From: JAICMB01 sp963802915
GTDB lineage: Bacteria; Acidobacteriota; Terriglobia; Bryobacterales; Bryobacteraceae
DNA: 64,000 bases
Assembly (NCBI GenBank): GCA_963802915.1
Contig: CAWDKQ010000016.1
Location: 248,001-312,000, forward strand
Reading direction: 5' to 3'
The notes beneath the pieces were generated by a model. The model did no database searches. It was given only the letters and a program-made list of their open reading frames with translations, and was not told the origin of the DNA. Shown here piece by piece: positions 25,901 to 33,826 of this stretch; the stretch's first letter is position 1, and every line of letters starts with the position of its first letter. Made by a program: the position numbers and the translations under genes.

Positions 25901-27305
25901 GCACGCGCTCGAGCTTGGTCATCGCGGAACTAAAGTCGCCGCGCTGGTATGCTTCCACGGCGGCTTGATAGAGCTGCTCCTTCTCCTTACGAATATGAAC
26001 GAATTCCTGCTCGCGCCGGTCGACTTCGGCGCTCACGGCGGCTGCCCGTGCGTCTCGCGGGCGGATTTGCAGAACGTTTTCCAGAGCCTCCCGCGCATGA
26101 CTGAAGGCGTTGTTCTCGATGTGCTGGCGGGCGAGCCGCAACCAGCCGTCGATCTGTTTCTCGCTGCGCACGCCTTCGATTCTGGATTTCAGGATGATAG
26201 CTTCCGCATTATCCGGATCCAGCGTGAGAATCTCCTGCACTTTCTGCAAAGCAAGCGGGTATTCTTCGCCTTCGAGCCGGCTGCGGGCGCTCTCCAGCAA
26301 TTGGCGAATCCGCTTTTGTCGTGCCGCGATGTCGATCTGGCGTTTCAGAAGCCCGAGGTCCGGGTCGAGGTGTCCCTCAGCCTCGAGTTCGCTGACGATC
26401 TCCGCCGCGAACTGCTGATCGCCTTGTTCAAACGCAGCGCGGGCGCGCTCCATGCGAGGCCGTATGCGCGCCGTGTCGAAGTACTCGATGGGCTCTCCGC
26501 GATGCGCCTTCTCGAGGCATTCGGAGAACTCGCGAACAGTAGAGAAGCGATGCCATGGTTGCTTGGCCATGGCCTTGTGAATCACACGGCTAATCGCCTC
26601 GTTGACGGAATGATCAAGGTCGGAAGCGGGGGGCGGGATTTCGTGCAGGATTGCTTCGATGATCTCGCGCTCGGTTGGACGCTCAAAGGGACGGCGGCGG
26701 GTGAACAGCTCGAAGGCGGTCGCGCCGAGGGCGAAAATATCGGAAAAAACCGAGGGAGGCTGGCCCTGAAATAACTCCGGGGCCATGTAATACAGGGTGC
26801 CTTTCTGCGCGGTAGTGCCCGCATTGATCATGTGCGCCACGCCGAAATCGATAATCTCGGCCGAGTAATCCGGCATGACCAAAATGTTTCCGGGTTTGAT
26901 GTCGCGATGAATCAAGCCGCGTTCGTGAGCCCCGTGCAATCCGCGGCAGACTTGGGCAAGAATCTCGATTCGGCGCGACACGGTCAGCTGCGTGCCGGAG
27001 GAGCGGATGAGTTTGTCCAGCGTCGTCCCGGGTAGCAACGGCATTACGAAATACGGGCGCGACTGCCCTTCTTCCTCGAACTCTCCAATGTCGAGAATCG
27101 GGACGATGTTGGGGTGGTTGAGGGCGCTCAAGACTTCGCATTCACGATAGAAGAGCTGCAGCGCTGTGGGATCGGGAGAATCGCGCAGCGTTTTGACGGC
27201 GACATCGCATTTTAAGACACGGTCGTAGGCACGATACACTACGCCCATGCCGCCGCGACCTAGTGCGTCTTTTAACTCATACCGCCCCTTTAATGCTGCG
27301 GCCAT
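22908..27305 (-). CDS. Very large serine/threonine kinase with TPR, PEGA and ConA-like domains
   Basis: A protein of 1465 aa. The kinase domain covers residues 8-275: LGRGGMGVVY, K38, HRD at 133-135, DFG at 153-155, and MAPELFQG. A long helical/TPR region extends from about 285 to 850 with many QxALxxxP-type repeats. One TM segment lies at about 875-900. The extracytoplasmic part has at least three PEGA-like modules (VYLRDKIIGTSGS..LPPGNYSF near 910-965; MIVVDVPRPDG..EPGIHTLRV near 1130-1200; VILDVSPVSAKVK..LETGNYLITA near 1215-1285). The last 160 residues look like a DUF1080/LamG-type beta-sandwich. It is plausibly a cell-envelope or carbohydrate sensor acting by kinase and scaffold functions; this is inference. 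Confidence 0.92.
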   Translation of the reverse strand: MAAALKGRYELKDALGRGGMGVVYRAYDRVLKCDVAVKTLRDSPDPTALQLFYRECEVLSALNHPNIVPILDIGEFEEEGQSRPYFVMPLLPGTTLDKLIRSSGTQLTVSRRIEILAQVCRGLHGAHERGLIHRDIKPGNILVMPDYSAEIIDFGVAHMINAGTTAQKGTLYYMAPELFQGQPPSVFSDIFALGATAFELFTRRRPFERPTEREIIEAILHEIPPPASDLDHSVNEAISRVIHKAMAKQPWHRFSTVREFSECLEKAHRGEPIEYFDTARIRPRMERARAAFEQGDQQFAAEIVSELEAEGHLDPDLGLLKRQIDIAARQKRIRQLLESARSRLEGEEYPLALQKVQEILTLDPDNAEAIILKSRIEGVRSEKQIDGWLRLARQHIENNAFSHAREALENVLQIRPRDARAAAVSAEVDRREQEFVHIRKEKEQLYQAAVEAYQRGDFSSAMTKLERVLDMDRRAPDSARQELGNAYRNFYNQVRSEYDAIQGAYAEARKHLENQNCAAALAICERHLLKYPDHALFQGLKFDVQEQQRLQLSGYIADVDRQVEAETDLERKVNIIRDAVARFPDEPHFAGLLRIMTERLDLVTGIIAKARYYEERMQFAEALTQWEILRSIHSRHPGLQFEIERLGKRLAQQVWEEGKARHIRQIDMRLEEGEFDRAIELAQRALQEYPADGELLALQQLAIDARNRAGEAQTLMEEGERLFESGQFEDSLAVLHKAQEVDARCGRARPQLLDKLVARAQQLIDIDPPAAERFAESAFALDPSHAGARDMHRLLLDLAIRRQFAVEAEPGQVALHPETREFQPVVDTVLAGQASRTEILPSINGTAVALAPEPRSNPPSEPAAVPLAAPRKITSFRWIAIGSLALFVVLAVILGLLFGRHPIPPAPALVAVEFHIAPAGASVYLRDKIIGTSGSQLRLPPGNYSFQIAKEGYESKIIPVELRDGTLMHSTEVALDPLPQKLSFTTDLKGAKVSLDGAPVVEPDLNGDLLISVAAPGKHTLQVESGTEKASISFETQPLAQPEIAKPDASTGLDVVLVSSYRGRASIQSTLGAVPVRVEDRDSGALTSGGLELNELAPGSHDLTLGTGARAWNGDFVSGPVPSVSLSIRSGVRMGMIVVDVPRPDGSQIMIDNVARGVTKNGTFRRNVEPGIHTLRVTHEGYVDATKDGIVVQKGGFVRVPIFLTPRIDVTPSKMVDALPTPTGNVILDVSPVSAKVKYQHIGDPTSHQATSTELVLETGNYLITASAQGYADQSMIIAVQPGTSKTASLNLPRLVTQPAPEPVRFMDPKDWDKPWTKDGDWFSRTGGDFVLYNPAPASGVFHFMARSKKNGGKIRWVLNYLDAGNYILYELDKNYSRNVFRDGKRTSRVEMKKIDIKLPYYEVELSVTPNRIAVKLLLDNKNWDMLDDWDQRGLDLSKGRFGFQLSGDSQVFLKNFSFAGKRIL

Positions 27306-27421
27306 GTTTTAGTCCGGTTATATTATGCTCGACTTTTGTGCTGTTAGATAGGTCAGCCGGCGCGGATGGGTACCCGGACTAGAGTGACATGACCCAAACA
27401 GGTCAACTTAGGAATGTTCGT
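27306..27421. other. Intergenic region with a TGACC/GGTCA inverted repeat
   Basis: This gap of 116 nt lies downstream of the sulfatase and upstream of the large kinase, both minus strand. It contains TGACC (27390-27394) and GGTCA (27401-27405) with a 6-nt spacer, either a weak hairpin after the sulfatase or an operator for the kinase. A CATAAT box lies about 20 nt before the kinase start, but no matching -35 element at normal spacing was found. Confidence 0.3.
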
Positions 27422-28816
27422 TCATTTTGGAGTTAGCGGCGTCGGCCATGCGCCGACCGGAGTGTTGGGATCTGCCTGCCGGGATTTGGCATCGGCCCAG
27501 GCGCGCTGCACTGGTTCCGGAAACGTCTTGAGCATCTCCCCGATTTTGGCCTGCATCTTGGCAACGATGTCCGGATATTTTGGCGCTACGTCGTAACTCT
27601 CGTCCGGATCGTTCGACAGATCGTATAACTCGGGATGCGGCAGAACGTAATTACGAACGCCGCCGGGCGGGGGCGGAACAAACGCCGTCGTATTGTTGCG
27701 GGCGACGTGTATTTTCCAATTGCCCCAGCGGGCGCATTGCAGATCCCAAAGATGGAAATAGAGCAGCGGATCGCGCTCGACCTGCTGTTTCTGACCGCTC
27801 AGCAAGGGCCAGATATCGAGCCCGTCGAGAGGCTTGCCCGGAAGCTTGCCGCCGCAGAGGGCGGTCACTGTTGGGAAGACATCCATCAGGGAGCAGAGCG
27901 CATCCGAGACGCGGTCTCTCGGAATGCGGCCAGGCCATCGTGCGATGAAAGGCTCGCGCACGCCGCCTTCGTAGGTCGTGTCCTTGCGGCCGCGTAGCTT
28001 GCCCGGGCTGCCCTGATACCATGGCCCGTTGTCGCTTGAGAAAAGCACCAGCGTGTTGTCGTCGAGGCTGTTCGACTTCAGCGCGCCCAACACTTCGCCT
28101 ACGCTCCAGTCGATCTCTTCCACGACATCTCCATAGAGGCCCTCGGCGGATTTGCCTCGAAAGGCCGGCGAAGCGGCGAGCGGGATGTGTGGAAACGTGT
28201 GCGGCATGTAAAGGAAAAAGGGCGATTCTTTCGATGCGTGAATGAATCGTGTCGCCTGCTCGGTGTAGCGTTTCGTGAGCGAGTCGAGCTGAGCGGGGTC
28301 TTCGATCACTTGGGTGTTGTGCATCAGCACGCGCGGCGACATGTCGTTACTGTACGGAATGCCGAAATATTCGTCGAAGCCGCGGCTGGTCGGCAGGTAC
28401 TGTGCCGGACGGCCCAGGTGCCATTTACCAATGCACATCGTTCTGTAGTCACGGGCCTTCAGAACGTTGGCGAGGGTGGTCTCACTCAGATCGAGCCCTT
28501 CTTTGTCGCCCGGAAACAGCACGCGAGGCACGCCGACGCGTGTCGGATAGCGTCCCGTGAGCAGCGCCGCCCGCGATGGCGAGCAAACCGGATCCGCCGA
28601 GCAGCAATTCGTGAAGCGGACGCCTTCCGAGGCCATGCGATCCAGATTGGGCGTGCGGATTTTCGAGCCGTAGCAGCCAAGATCGCCGAAGCCGAGGTCG
28701 TCGCAAAGGATCAGCACCACGTTCGGAGGCTTGATCGCCGCACCGCGCAGTCGGCTCGCCATGGATGCAGCGAGCAGACCGGTCAGCGCTTCTCGACGAT
28801 TCATCGAGTGATTCAT
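27422..28816 (-). CDS. Sulfatase (formylglycine-dependent arylsulfatase family)
   Basis: A protein of 464 aa with a Tat-like or long signal (MNRREALTGLLAASMASRL). The metal-binding CDDLGFGD lies at residues 38-45. The maturation motif CSPSR starts at C78, so Cys78 should be converted to formylglycine by an anaerobic- or FGE-type maturase encoded elsewhere. KWHLGR and FSSDNGP follow at expected positions. It is likely periplasmic and hydrolyses sulfate esters, for example of polysaccharides. The start overlaps the NtrC-type regulator's stop (ATGA), so it is the third gene of a histidine kinase-regulator-sulfatase operon. Confidence 0.93.
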   Translation of the reverse strand: MNHSMNRREALTGLLAASMASRLRGAAIKPPNVVLILCDDLGFGDLGCYGSKIRTPNLDRMASEGVRFTNCCSADPVCSPSRAALLTGRYPTRVGVPRVLFPGDKEGLDLSETTLANVLKARDYRTMCIGKWHLGRPAQYLPTSRGFDEYFGIPYSNDMSPRVLMHNTQVIEDPAQLDSLTKRYTEQATRFIHASKESPFFLYMPHTFPHIPLAASPAFRGKSAEGLYGDVVEEIDWSVGEVLGALKSNSLDDNTLVLFSSDNGPWYQGSPGKLRGRKDTTYEGGVREPFIARWPGRIPRDRVSDALCSLMDVFPTVTALCGGKLPGKPLDGLDIWPLLSGQKQQVERDPLLYFHLWDLQCARWGNWKIHVARNNTTAFVPPPPGGVRNYVLPHPELYDLSNDPDESYDVAPKYPDIVAKMQAKIGEMLKTFPEPVQRAWADAKSRQADPNTPVGAWPTPLTPK

Positions 28817-30165
28817 GCTTCAATACCCATCTGCGACAACCGGTAGCGCAGCGCATTCCGCGTCAGCCCCAAGAGCCGCGCGGCCTGGCTCTTATTGCCG
28901 TTTGCGCGGTTCAGGGCTTCCTTGATAATCGATTGCTCAAACTGATCTAGCGTCATCCCATCGGGCAAGAACTGGACATCGAAGGCCGGCTGCGAGCGGC
29001 GGGGCGCGTTATCCATCTTTATATCTTCGGCTTCGAGGACGGGCCCCGGACTCAGCACCATGCTGCGCTCAATCACGTTCTCCAGTTCACGCACATTCCC
29101 CGGCCAATGATACGTCATCAGCTTCTGGATGGCTGCTTCCGAAATGGATGTGATTCGTCCATCGACGTCGTTCGCTAACTTCTTCACGAAATGCTCGGCA
29201 AGAAACGGAATATCTTCTTTGCGCTCGCGCAGCGGCGGAATGTCTATCGGCAGCACGTTCAAGCGATAGTACAAATCCTCGCGGAATGTTCCCTGCTCCA
29301 GCGCCGCGCGTAGATCCACATTTGTTGCGGCGAGCACGCGCACGTCGATATGTTTCGTTTTGTTGCTGCCCAGGCGCTCGAATTCGCGCTCCTGCAAGAT
29401 ACGCAGCAGCTTCACTTGGATCGCCGGCGGCACGTCGCCGATTTCGTCCAGAAACACCGTGCCTGTGTCCGCCTGTTCGAATTTGCCCGGTTTCGCGATG
29501 TTCGCGCCGGTAAACGCTCCCTTTTCATACCCGAAAAGTTCGCTTTCCATAAGATTTTCCGGGATCGCGGTGCAATTGATTTTGACAAACGGCCGGTCCG
29601 CGCGCGGCGAGTGATGATGGATGGCGCGCGCGATCATGTCCTTGCCCACACCGCTTTCTCCTGCCAACAACACGGTGGCACGAGTAGGCGCAACCCGATT
29701 CACAGTCGCAAAGATCTCGCGCATGGCCGGGCTGCGGCCGACCAGATTATCGAATTCATAGCGCCAGCCCAATTCCTCGCGCAGTTTCTGATTCTCATCG
29801 CGCAAGGACCTCATTTCGAGCGCTTTGTCGAGCACGGCCATGAGGTGATCGAGCGAGAACGGCTTGGGCAAAAAATCCACTGCTCCGGATTTCATGGCTT
29901 CTACCGCGTTCTCCACGGTGCTGAAGGCCGTCATGACGATCACGGGAGTCCGCGAATTCTGGCGCCGTATCTGCGAGAGCAACTCCAGTCCCGTCATCCC
30001 CGGCAATTTCAGATCCGTGAGAATCACGTCGGCCCGGTCCGTCAGCTTCATGGCGTCTTCGGCCGTGGCAGCCTGCTCCACCTCGAAACCTGCGGTTCTG
30101 AGTTGCAGCTCGATCACGCGCCGCAGCTTGTCTTCGTCTTCGACTACGAGAATCCTCGCGCTCAT
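28813..30165 (-). CDS. NtrC-family sigma-54-dependent response regulator
   Basis: A protein of 450 aa. The receiver domain (residues 1-120) has the phospho-acceptor Asp near 51 in VILTDLKLPG. The AAA+ domain has Walker A GESGVGKD, the sigma-54 contact loop GAFTGA, and DEIGDVPP as Walker B region. The Fis-type HTH is at the C-terminus (GNKSQAARLLGLTRNALRYRL). All motifs for activating sigma-54 promoters are present. It overlaps its cognate histidine kinase upstream and the sulfatase downstream, each by 4 nt. The actual target promoters could not be identified. Confidence 0.95.
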   Translation of the reverse strand: MSARILVVEDEDKLRRVIELQLRTAGFEVEQAATAEDAMKLTDRADVILTDLKLPGMTGLELLSQIRRQNSRTPVIVMTAFSTVENAVEAMKSGAVDFLPKPFSLDHLMAVLDKALEMRSLRDENQKLREELGWRYEFDNLVGRSPAMREIFATVNRVAPTRATVLLAGESGVGKDMIARAIHHHSPRADRPFVKINCTAIPENLMESELFGYEKGAFTGANIAKPGKFEQADTGTVFLDEIGDVPPAIQVKLLRILQEREFERLGSNKTKHIDVRVLAATNVDLRAALEQGTFREDLYYRLNVLPIDIPPLRERKEDIPFLAEHFVKKLANDVDGRITSISEAAIQKLMTYHWPGNVRELENVIERSMVLSPGPVLEAEDIKMDNAPRRSQPAFDVQFLPDGMTLDQFEQSIIKEALNRANGNKSQAARLLGLTRNALRYRLSQMGIEA

Positions 30166-31400
30166 TTTTCCTTTATAGGCAGATACACGCGAAACACGGT
30201 GCCCTGTCCGGCTTCGCTTTCCACCGTGATTCGGCCGCCGTGCTCATCAACGATTTTGGACACAATCGCGAGGCCGAGTCCAACGCCGCCCCTCTTCGTC
30301 GTGAAGAAGGGGTTGAAAATATTCTCGAGGTGTTTCGGCTCGATGCCGGAGCCGCGATCGATTACGGCGATCTCCGCCATGTCTTCGATCTCCCGCGTCT
30401 TAACTGTAATCGCCCCCCGCGGCGGGCTTGCCTGCGCAGCGTTCATGATGAGGTTGTACAGGACGCGCTCCATCAATTCCCCATCAAGCATAAAGAGCGC
30501 AATATCCGGCGAATAGTTTTTATAGATCGATACATCGAAGGGCGGCTGATGGCGCTCCACCTGGTCGATGGCGCGGTCGATCACCTGGCTGAGATCGGTA
30601 AGCTCCGGCCGGATCGCAAGGGGACGCGCGAAATCGAGAAAGCGTGTGACCAGCGAATTGGTGCGATCCACTTCCGACGAGATGTACTCGGCCATTTCAC
30701 GCGCGACTTCCTCGCCGGGACCGATGCTCTTGCCCAAAAGTTCCGCCGAAGCCTTGATGGTCCCCAGTGGATTGCGCAACTCGTGCGCCAGGCCGGCGGA
30801 CAGCTGTCCCAGGGCCGCGAGCCGGTCCGTCCGCCGAACCGTGGCCTCAGCTTCGCGAAGGCTCTGATTTGCTTCCGCAAGTTGCTCGGCCGCCGCCTGA
30901 TACTTTGCGGCCGCCGCGCGCGTGGACTCGGCAAGCTGGTACGCGAGGAACCCGACCACGGGAAGCAGCAACATGCGCATGATCAACTCCCCGACTGCCT
31001 CCGGGTAAAGATCTTCCCCCTTCATAAAGAGCAGAAATGAGACGTAGCCCAAAACCGCGATCTCCGCCGCGATTATGGTTCGCATCAAAGTGGTGTTTGT
31101 TGCGGCCGTGACCACAGGCAAAAGCAACATCCAGAAGTAACTGCTTGCGATCCCCTCCGTCCATCCGAGGAGCACGTAGCAGACGATGAGCTTAAAGGTG
31201 AACGAGAGGATGGTGCCATGCCTCATCGCCAGCACCCGCGGCTCGATCACCTGGAACAAACCCAGCACGCATAGCAGGATAATCATCGCGAGCGAGCGAT
31301 GCGGTCCGAAAATCGCGAGCGCCGCGAACAGCAGTACCCAGAAGAAATCCTGTGGACGGACGAAACTTCTTATTCCAGTACGTTCGGTACGAAGCTCCAA
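30162..31400 (-). CDS. Membrane sensor histidine kinase
   Basis: A protein of 412 aa with a TTG start at 31400; the next in-frame Met is about 38 codons in and would remove the first TM segment. The N-terminal 175 residues hold about five to six TM segments with very short loops and no periplasmic sensor domain. A coiled coil (about 180-210) leads to the H-box GLAHELRNPLGTIKAS. The ATPase domain shows NLIMNAAQASPP, DRGSGI, FFTTKRGGVGLGL. It is the partner of the overlapping NtrC-type regulator. Its start is about 50 nt from the divergent rpsA start, so the two promoters must be very close or overlap coding sequence. Confidence 0.93.
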   Translation of the reverse strand: MELRTERTGIRSFVRPQDFFWVLLFAALAIFGPHRSLAMIILLCVLGLFQVIEPRVLAMRHGTILSFTFKLIVCYVLLGWTEGIASSYFWMLLLPVVTAATNTTLMRTIIAAEIAVLGYVSFLLFMKGEDLYPEAVGELIMRMLLLPVVGFLAYQLAESTRAAAAKYQAAAEQLAEANQSLREAEATVRRTDRLAALGQLSAGLAHELRNPLGTIKASAELLGKSIGPGEEVAREMAEYISSEVDRTNSLVTRFLDFARPLAIRPELTDLSQVIDRAIDQVERHQPPFDVSIYKNYSPDIALFMLDGELMERVLYNLIMNAAQASPPRGAITVKTREIEDMAEIAVIDRGSGIEPKHLENIFNPFFTTKRGGVGLGLAIVSKIVDEHGGRITVESEAGQGTVFRVYLPIKEK

Positions 31401-31450
31401 GCTGTCATCTTATCTGGAATGTGACACAATGGTGGTACGCACGCAGTTTC

Positions 31451-33142
31451 ATGACCAATCCCCAGAACCTAGCACCTCGTGAGGACGTCGAAATCACCCC
31501 TGCCGACGAGAATTCGTTCGGTGACATCCTCTCGCAATTCGAACAGGAACACCACATTAACGGCAGTGAGGCCCTTCATGGCACGGTGGTGTCGATAACC
31601 CCGGAAGCGGTTTTCGTGGACATCGGCCGTAAGATGGACGGCACCATTCCGATCGAGAAGATTCGCGACGCCAATGGAGAACTCCTTGTTAAGGTCGGCG
31701 ACCGGATGATCGTCACCGTGACCGGCCGCGATGAGGAAGGCTCCTACACGCTCTCGACCGTGAAGGTGGAGCGGCCAAAAGATTGGAGCGCCCTCGAAAG
31801 CGCCTTTGCCGAAAAACGCACGATCGCCGGTACCGTTACCGAGGTGGTAAAAGGCGGTCTCAGGGTAGATGTGGGCATGAAAGCCTTCATGCCGGCCTCG
31901 CGCAGCGGCGCGCGTGACGCGGCCGAGATGGAGAAGCTGGTCGGCCAGGAAATTCAATGCCGCATCATCAAGCTCGATACGGCAAGTGAAGATGTGGTGG
32001 TGGATCGCCGCGCCGTGCTCGAAGAAGAGGCCGCGCAGGCCAAGGAAAAAGCCTATTCGGATTTAAAAGAAGGCGCAGTGGTGCGCGGAACGGTCCGCAC
32101 GCTCACCGACTTTGGGGCCTTCGTTGACATCGGCGGAGTCGACGGTCTGTTGCATGTCGGCGACATGGCTTGGCAGCGCGTAGCCAAACCGGCGGACATT
32201 GTTTCACCCGGCGACACCATTGAGGTCAAGATCCTAAAAGTTAATGCCCAGACCCGTCGCATTTCGCTCGGCCTGAAGCAGCTTCAGCCCGATCCGTGGA
32301 CGGTGGCAGGCCAGAAATTCAAGGTGACCGATCGCGTGCAGGGGAAGATCACGCGCGTCACGGACTTTGGCGCCTTCGTCGAGCTGATGCCCGGCGTCGA
32401 AGGTCTCATTCACGTTTCCGAGCTTTCCTGGTCGAAGAAGATCAAGCGACCGGCGGACGTAGTAAAGCCCAACGAAATGGTGGAAGCCGTGGTCCTGGGA
32501 ATCAATCCAGGAGAACGCCGCATCTCGCTGGGCTTGAAGCAGGCCCTTGGCGATCCATGGGAAGAGGCGGAGAAGAAGTACACTCCAGGCACGGTTGTGG
32601 AAGCGCCGGTCGGCAGTCTCACGAACTTCGGAGCGTTCGTTGACCTCGGCAACGGGATCGACGGCATGATCCACATTTCCGATATCAGCTCCGAAAAGCG
32701 TCTCAATCATCCCAGGGAAGCGCTCACGGTCGGGCAGACGGTGAAGGCCGTGGTGCTGGAAGTGGACAAGGCGAAGCGGCGGATCAAGATCGGGATGAAG
32801 CAGCTCCAGCCCACCAGCATCGACGAATATATCGCCGAGCACAAAGTGGGCGATTCGGTCACAGGCCGCATCGTGGACGTCCGCAACGGCCGTGCCAAAG
32901 TGGAACTCGGCGAGGGAGTCGTCGCGGAAGCTAAAATTACCGCTGCCGCTCCCGCCCAGGAAACCGCCCCGGCGGAGTCCGGGAAAGCTGACATTTCTTC
33001 GCTAACCGCAAAGTTATCAGCAAAATGGAAGCAAGGCGGGGTGGCATCCAGTTCGGCTCCGGCTGAAACCCGCGCCGGCCAAGTCCGCGACTTCAAGATT
33101 GTCAGCCTCGATCCCGACAAAAAGAAAATCGAACTCGAATAG
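31451..33142 (+). CDS. rpsA: 30S ribosomal protein S1 (six S1 repeats)
   Basis: A protein of 563 aa from the ATG at 31451; an upstream in-frame start at 31352 would overlap the histidine kinase and add unconserved residues. Six S1 RNA-binding repeats can be picked out: two divergent N-terminal ones (GTVVSITPEAVFVDIG, GTVTEVVKGGLRVDVG), three strong central ones each with the TDFGAFV/TNFGAFV core, and a last divergent one (GRIVDVRNGRAKVELG). S1 helps the ribosome bind mRNA. No strong Shine-Dalgarno sequence precedes the ATG, as is also true of E. coli rpsA. The extra tail after repeat six is Ala/Pro-rich. Confidence 0.95.
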   Translation: MTNPQNLAPREDVEITPADENSFGDILSQFEQEHHINGSEALHGTVVSITPEAVFVDIGRKMDGTIPIEKIRDANGELLVKVGDRMIVTVTGRDEEGSYTLSTVKVERPKDWSALESAFAEKRTIAGTVTEVVKGGLRVDVGMKAFMPASRSGARDAAEMEKLVGQEIQCRIIKLDTASEDVVVDRRAVLEEEAAQAKEKAYSDLKEGAVVRGTVRTLTDFGAFVDIGGVDGLLHVGDMAWQRVAKPADIVSPGDTIEVKILKVNAQTRRISLGLKQLQPDPWTVAGQKFKVTDRVQGKITRVTDFGAFVELMPGVEGLIHVSELSWSKKIKRPADVVKPNEMVEAVVLGINPGERRISLGLKQALGDPWEEAEKKYTPGTVVEAPVGSLTNFGAFVDLGNGIDGMIHISDISSEKRLNHPREALTVGQTVKAVVLEVDKAKRRIKIGMKQLQPTSIDEYIAEHKVGDSVTGRIVDVRNGRAKVELGEGVVAEAKITAAAPAQETAPAESGKADISSLTAKLSAKWKQGGVASSSAPAETRAGQVRDFKIVSLDPDKKKIELE

Positions 33143-33167
33143 ACGCCTCAAATCCCCAGGCTGTACC

Positions 33168-33194
33168 GTGACATTTCCGCCACACGTTCGTCTA
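33168..33194 (+). promoter_or_regulatory. Possible ECF-type promoter of the sigma factor gene
   Basis: GTGACAT at 33168-33174 and CGTCTA at 33189-33194 resemble the -35 and -10 elements of ECF promoters, with a spacer of about 14-15 nt. The predicted transcript start near 33201 is just upstream of the ATG at 33215. Autoregulation by the encoded sigma factor would be typical. Confidence 0.4.
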
Positions 33195-33214
33195 TCCTAC
33201 TGTTGCAGGGGAAG

Positions 33215-33826
33215 ATGGAAGCCGTGGAGGCGGGGATTACCGCGACGGCGGTTCAAATGGACGAATCGGCTCTGATCCGGGCCGCCCAGGGTGGCGACTC
33301 GCGCGCCTTCGAAGAGTTGGTGCGCATGTACGATCAGAGTGTGCTCCGGCTCGCGTTGAACCTTCTGCGTTCCCCGGAGGACGCGAACGACATCTACCAG
33401 GAAGCTTTTCTCCGCGTCTACAAGAACCTGCATACATTCCGATTCGATTGCAGCTTCCATACGTGGCTGTACCGGATCGTTACGAATTTGTGTCTGGACG
33501 CTCTGCGCAAGCGGAAGGTCCGCAAGGAAGAGGGCACGATGGTGGAAACCCGGGATGGAGTTCTCGACCGCATGGACACTGTCGAAGAGGAGCGCGCCGA
33601 CGGCAACCCGCAGCGCCGGCTCCTCAGCCGCGAATTGCAGGCCAAGATCGGCAACGTGCTGGCGGACCTGACGCCGAGAGAACGAATGGTTTTTGAGATG
33701 AGGCATTACGACGGGATGCGTTTACGCGCCATAGGCGACGTTTTGGGGACCTCCGAAGAGGCCGCCAAGAACTGCCTGTTTCGCGCCACGCAGAAGATGC
33801 GCGCGGCGCTGGGAGATTTCATATGA
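33215..33826 (+). CDS. ECF-type RNA polymerase sigma factor
   Basis: A protein of 203 aa from the ATG at 33215, which has GGGG-rich sequence just before it; a TTG at 33203 and an ATG at 33257 are alternatives. Region 2 shows FEELVRMYDQSVLRLAL, DANDIYQEAFLRVY and FHTWLYRIVTNLCLD; region 4 shows LTPRERMVFEMRHYDGMRL and EAAKNCLFRATQKMR. It has only sigma-2 and sigma-4, as usual for group 4 factors. Its stop overlaps the anti-sigma gene start (ATGA), the standard pairing for stress-responsive ECF systems. Confidence 0.95.
   Translation: MEAVEAGITATAVQMDESALIRAAQGGDSRAFEELVRMYDQSVLRLALNLLRSPEDANDIYQEAFLRVYKNLHTFRFDCSFHTWLYRIVTNLCLDALRKRKVRKEEGTMVETRDGVLDRMDTVEEERADGNPQRRLLSRELQAKIGNVLADLTPRERMVFEMRHYDGMRLRAIGDVLGTSEEAAKNCLFRATQKMRAALGDFI

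Noticed and set aside
25542..26774. A 410-aa plus-strand open frame opposite the large kinase
   Set aside because: It is antisense to the TPR region, has no recognisable domain, and its composition mirrors the kinase codons.
31401..31450. rpsA promoter CTGTCA-N17-CACAAT
   Set aside because: Each hexamer matches the consensus at only four of six positions, too weak in a 50-nt gap to call.
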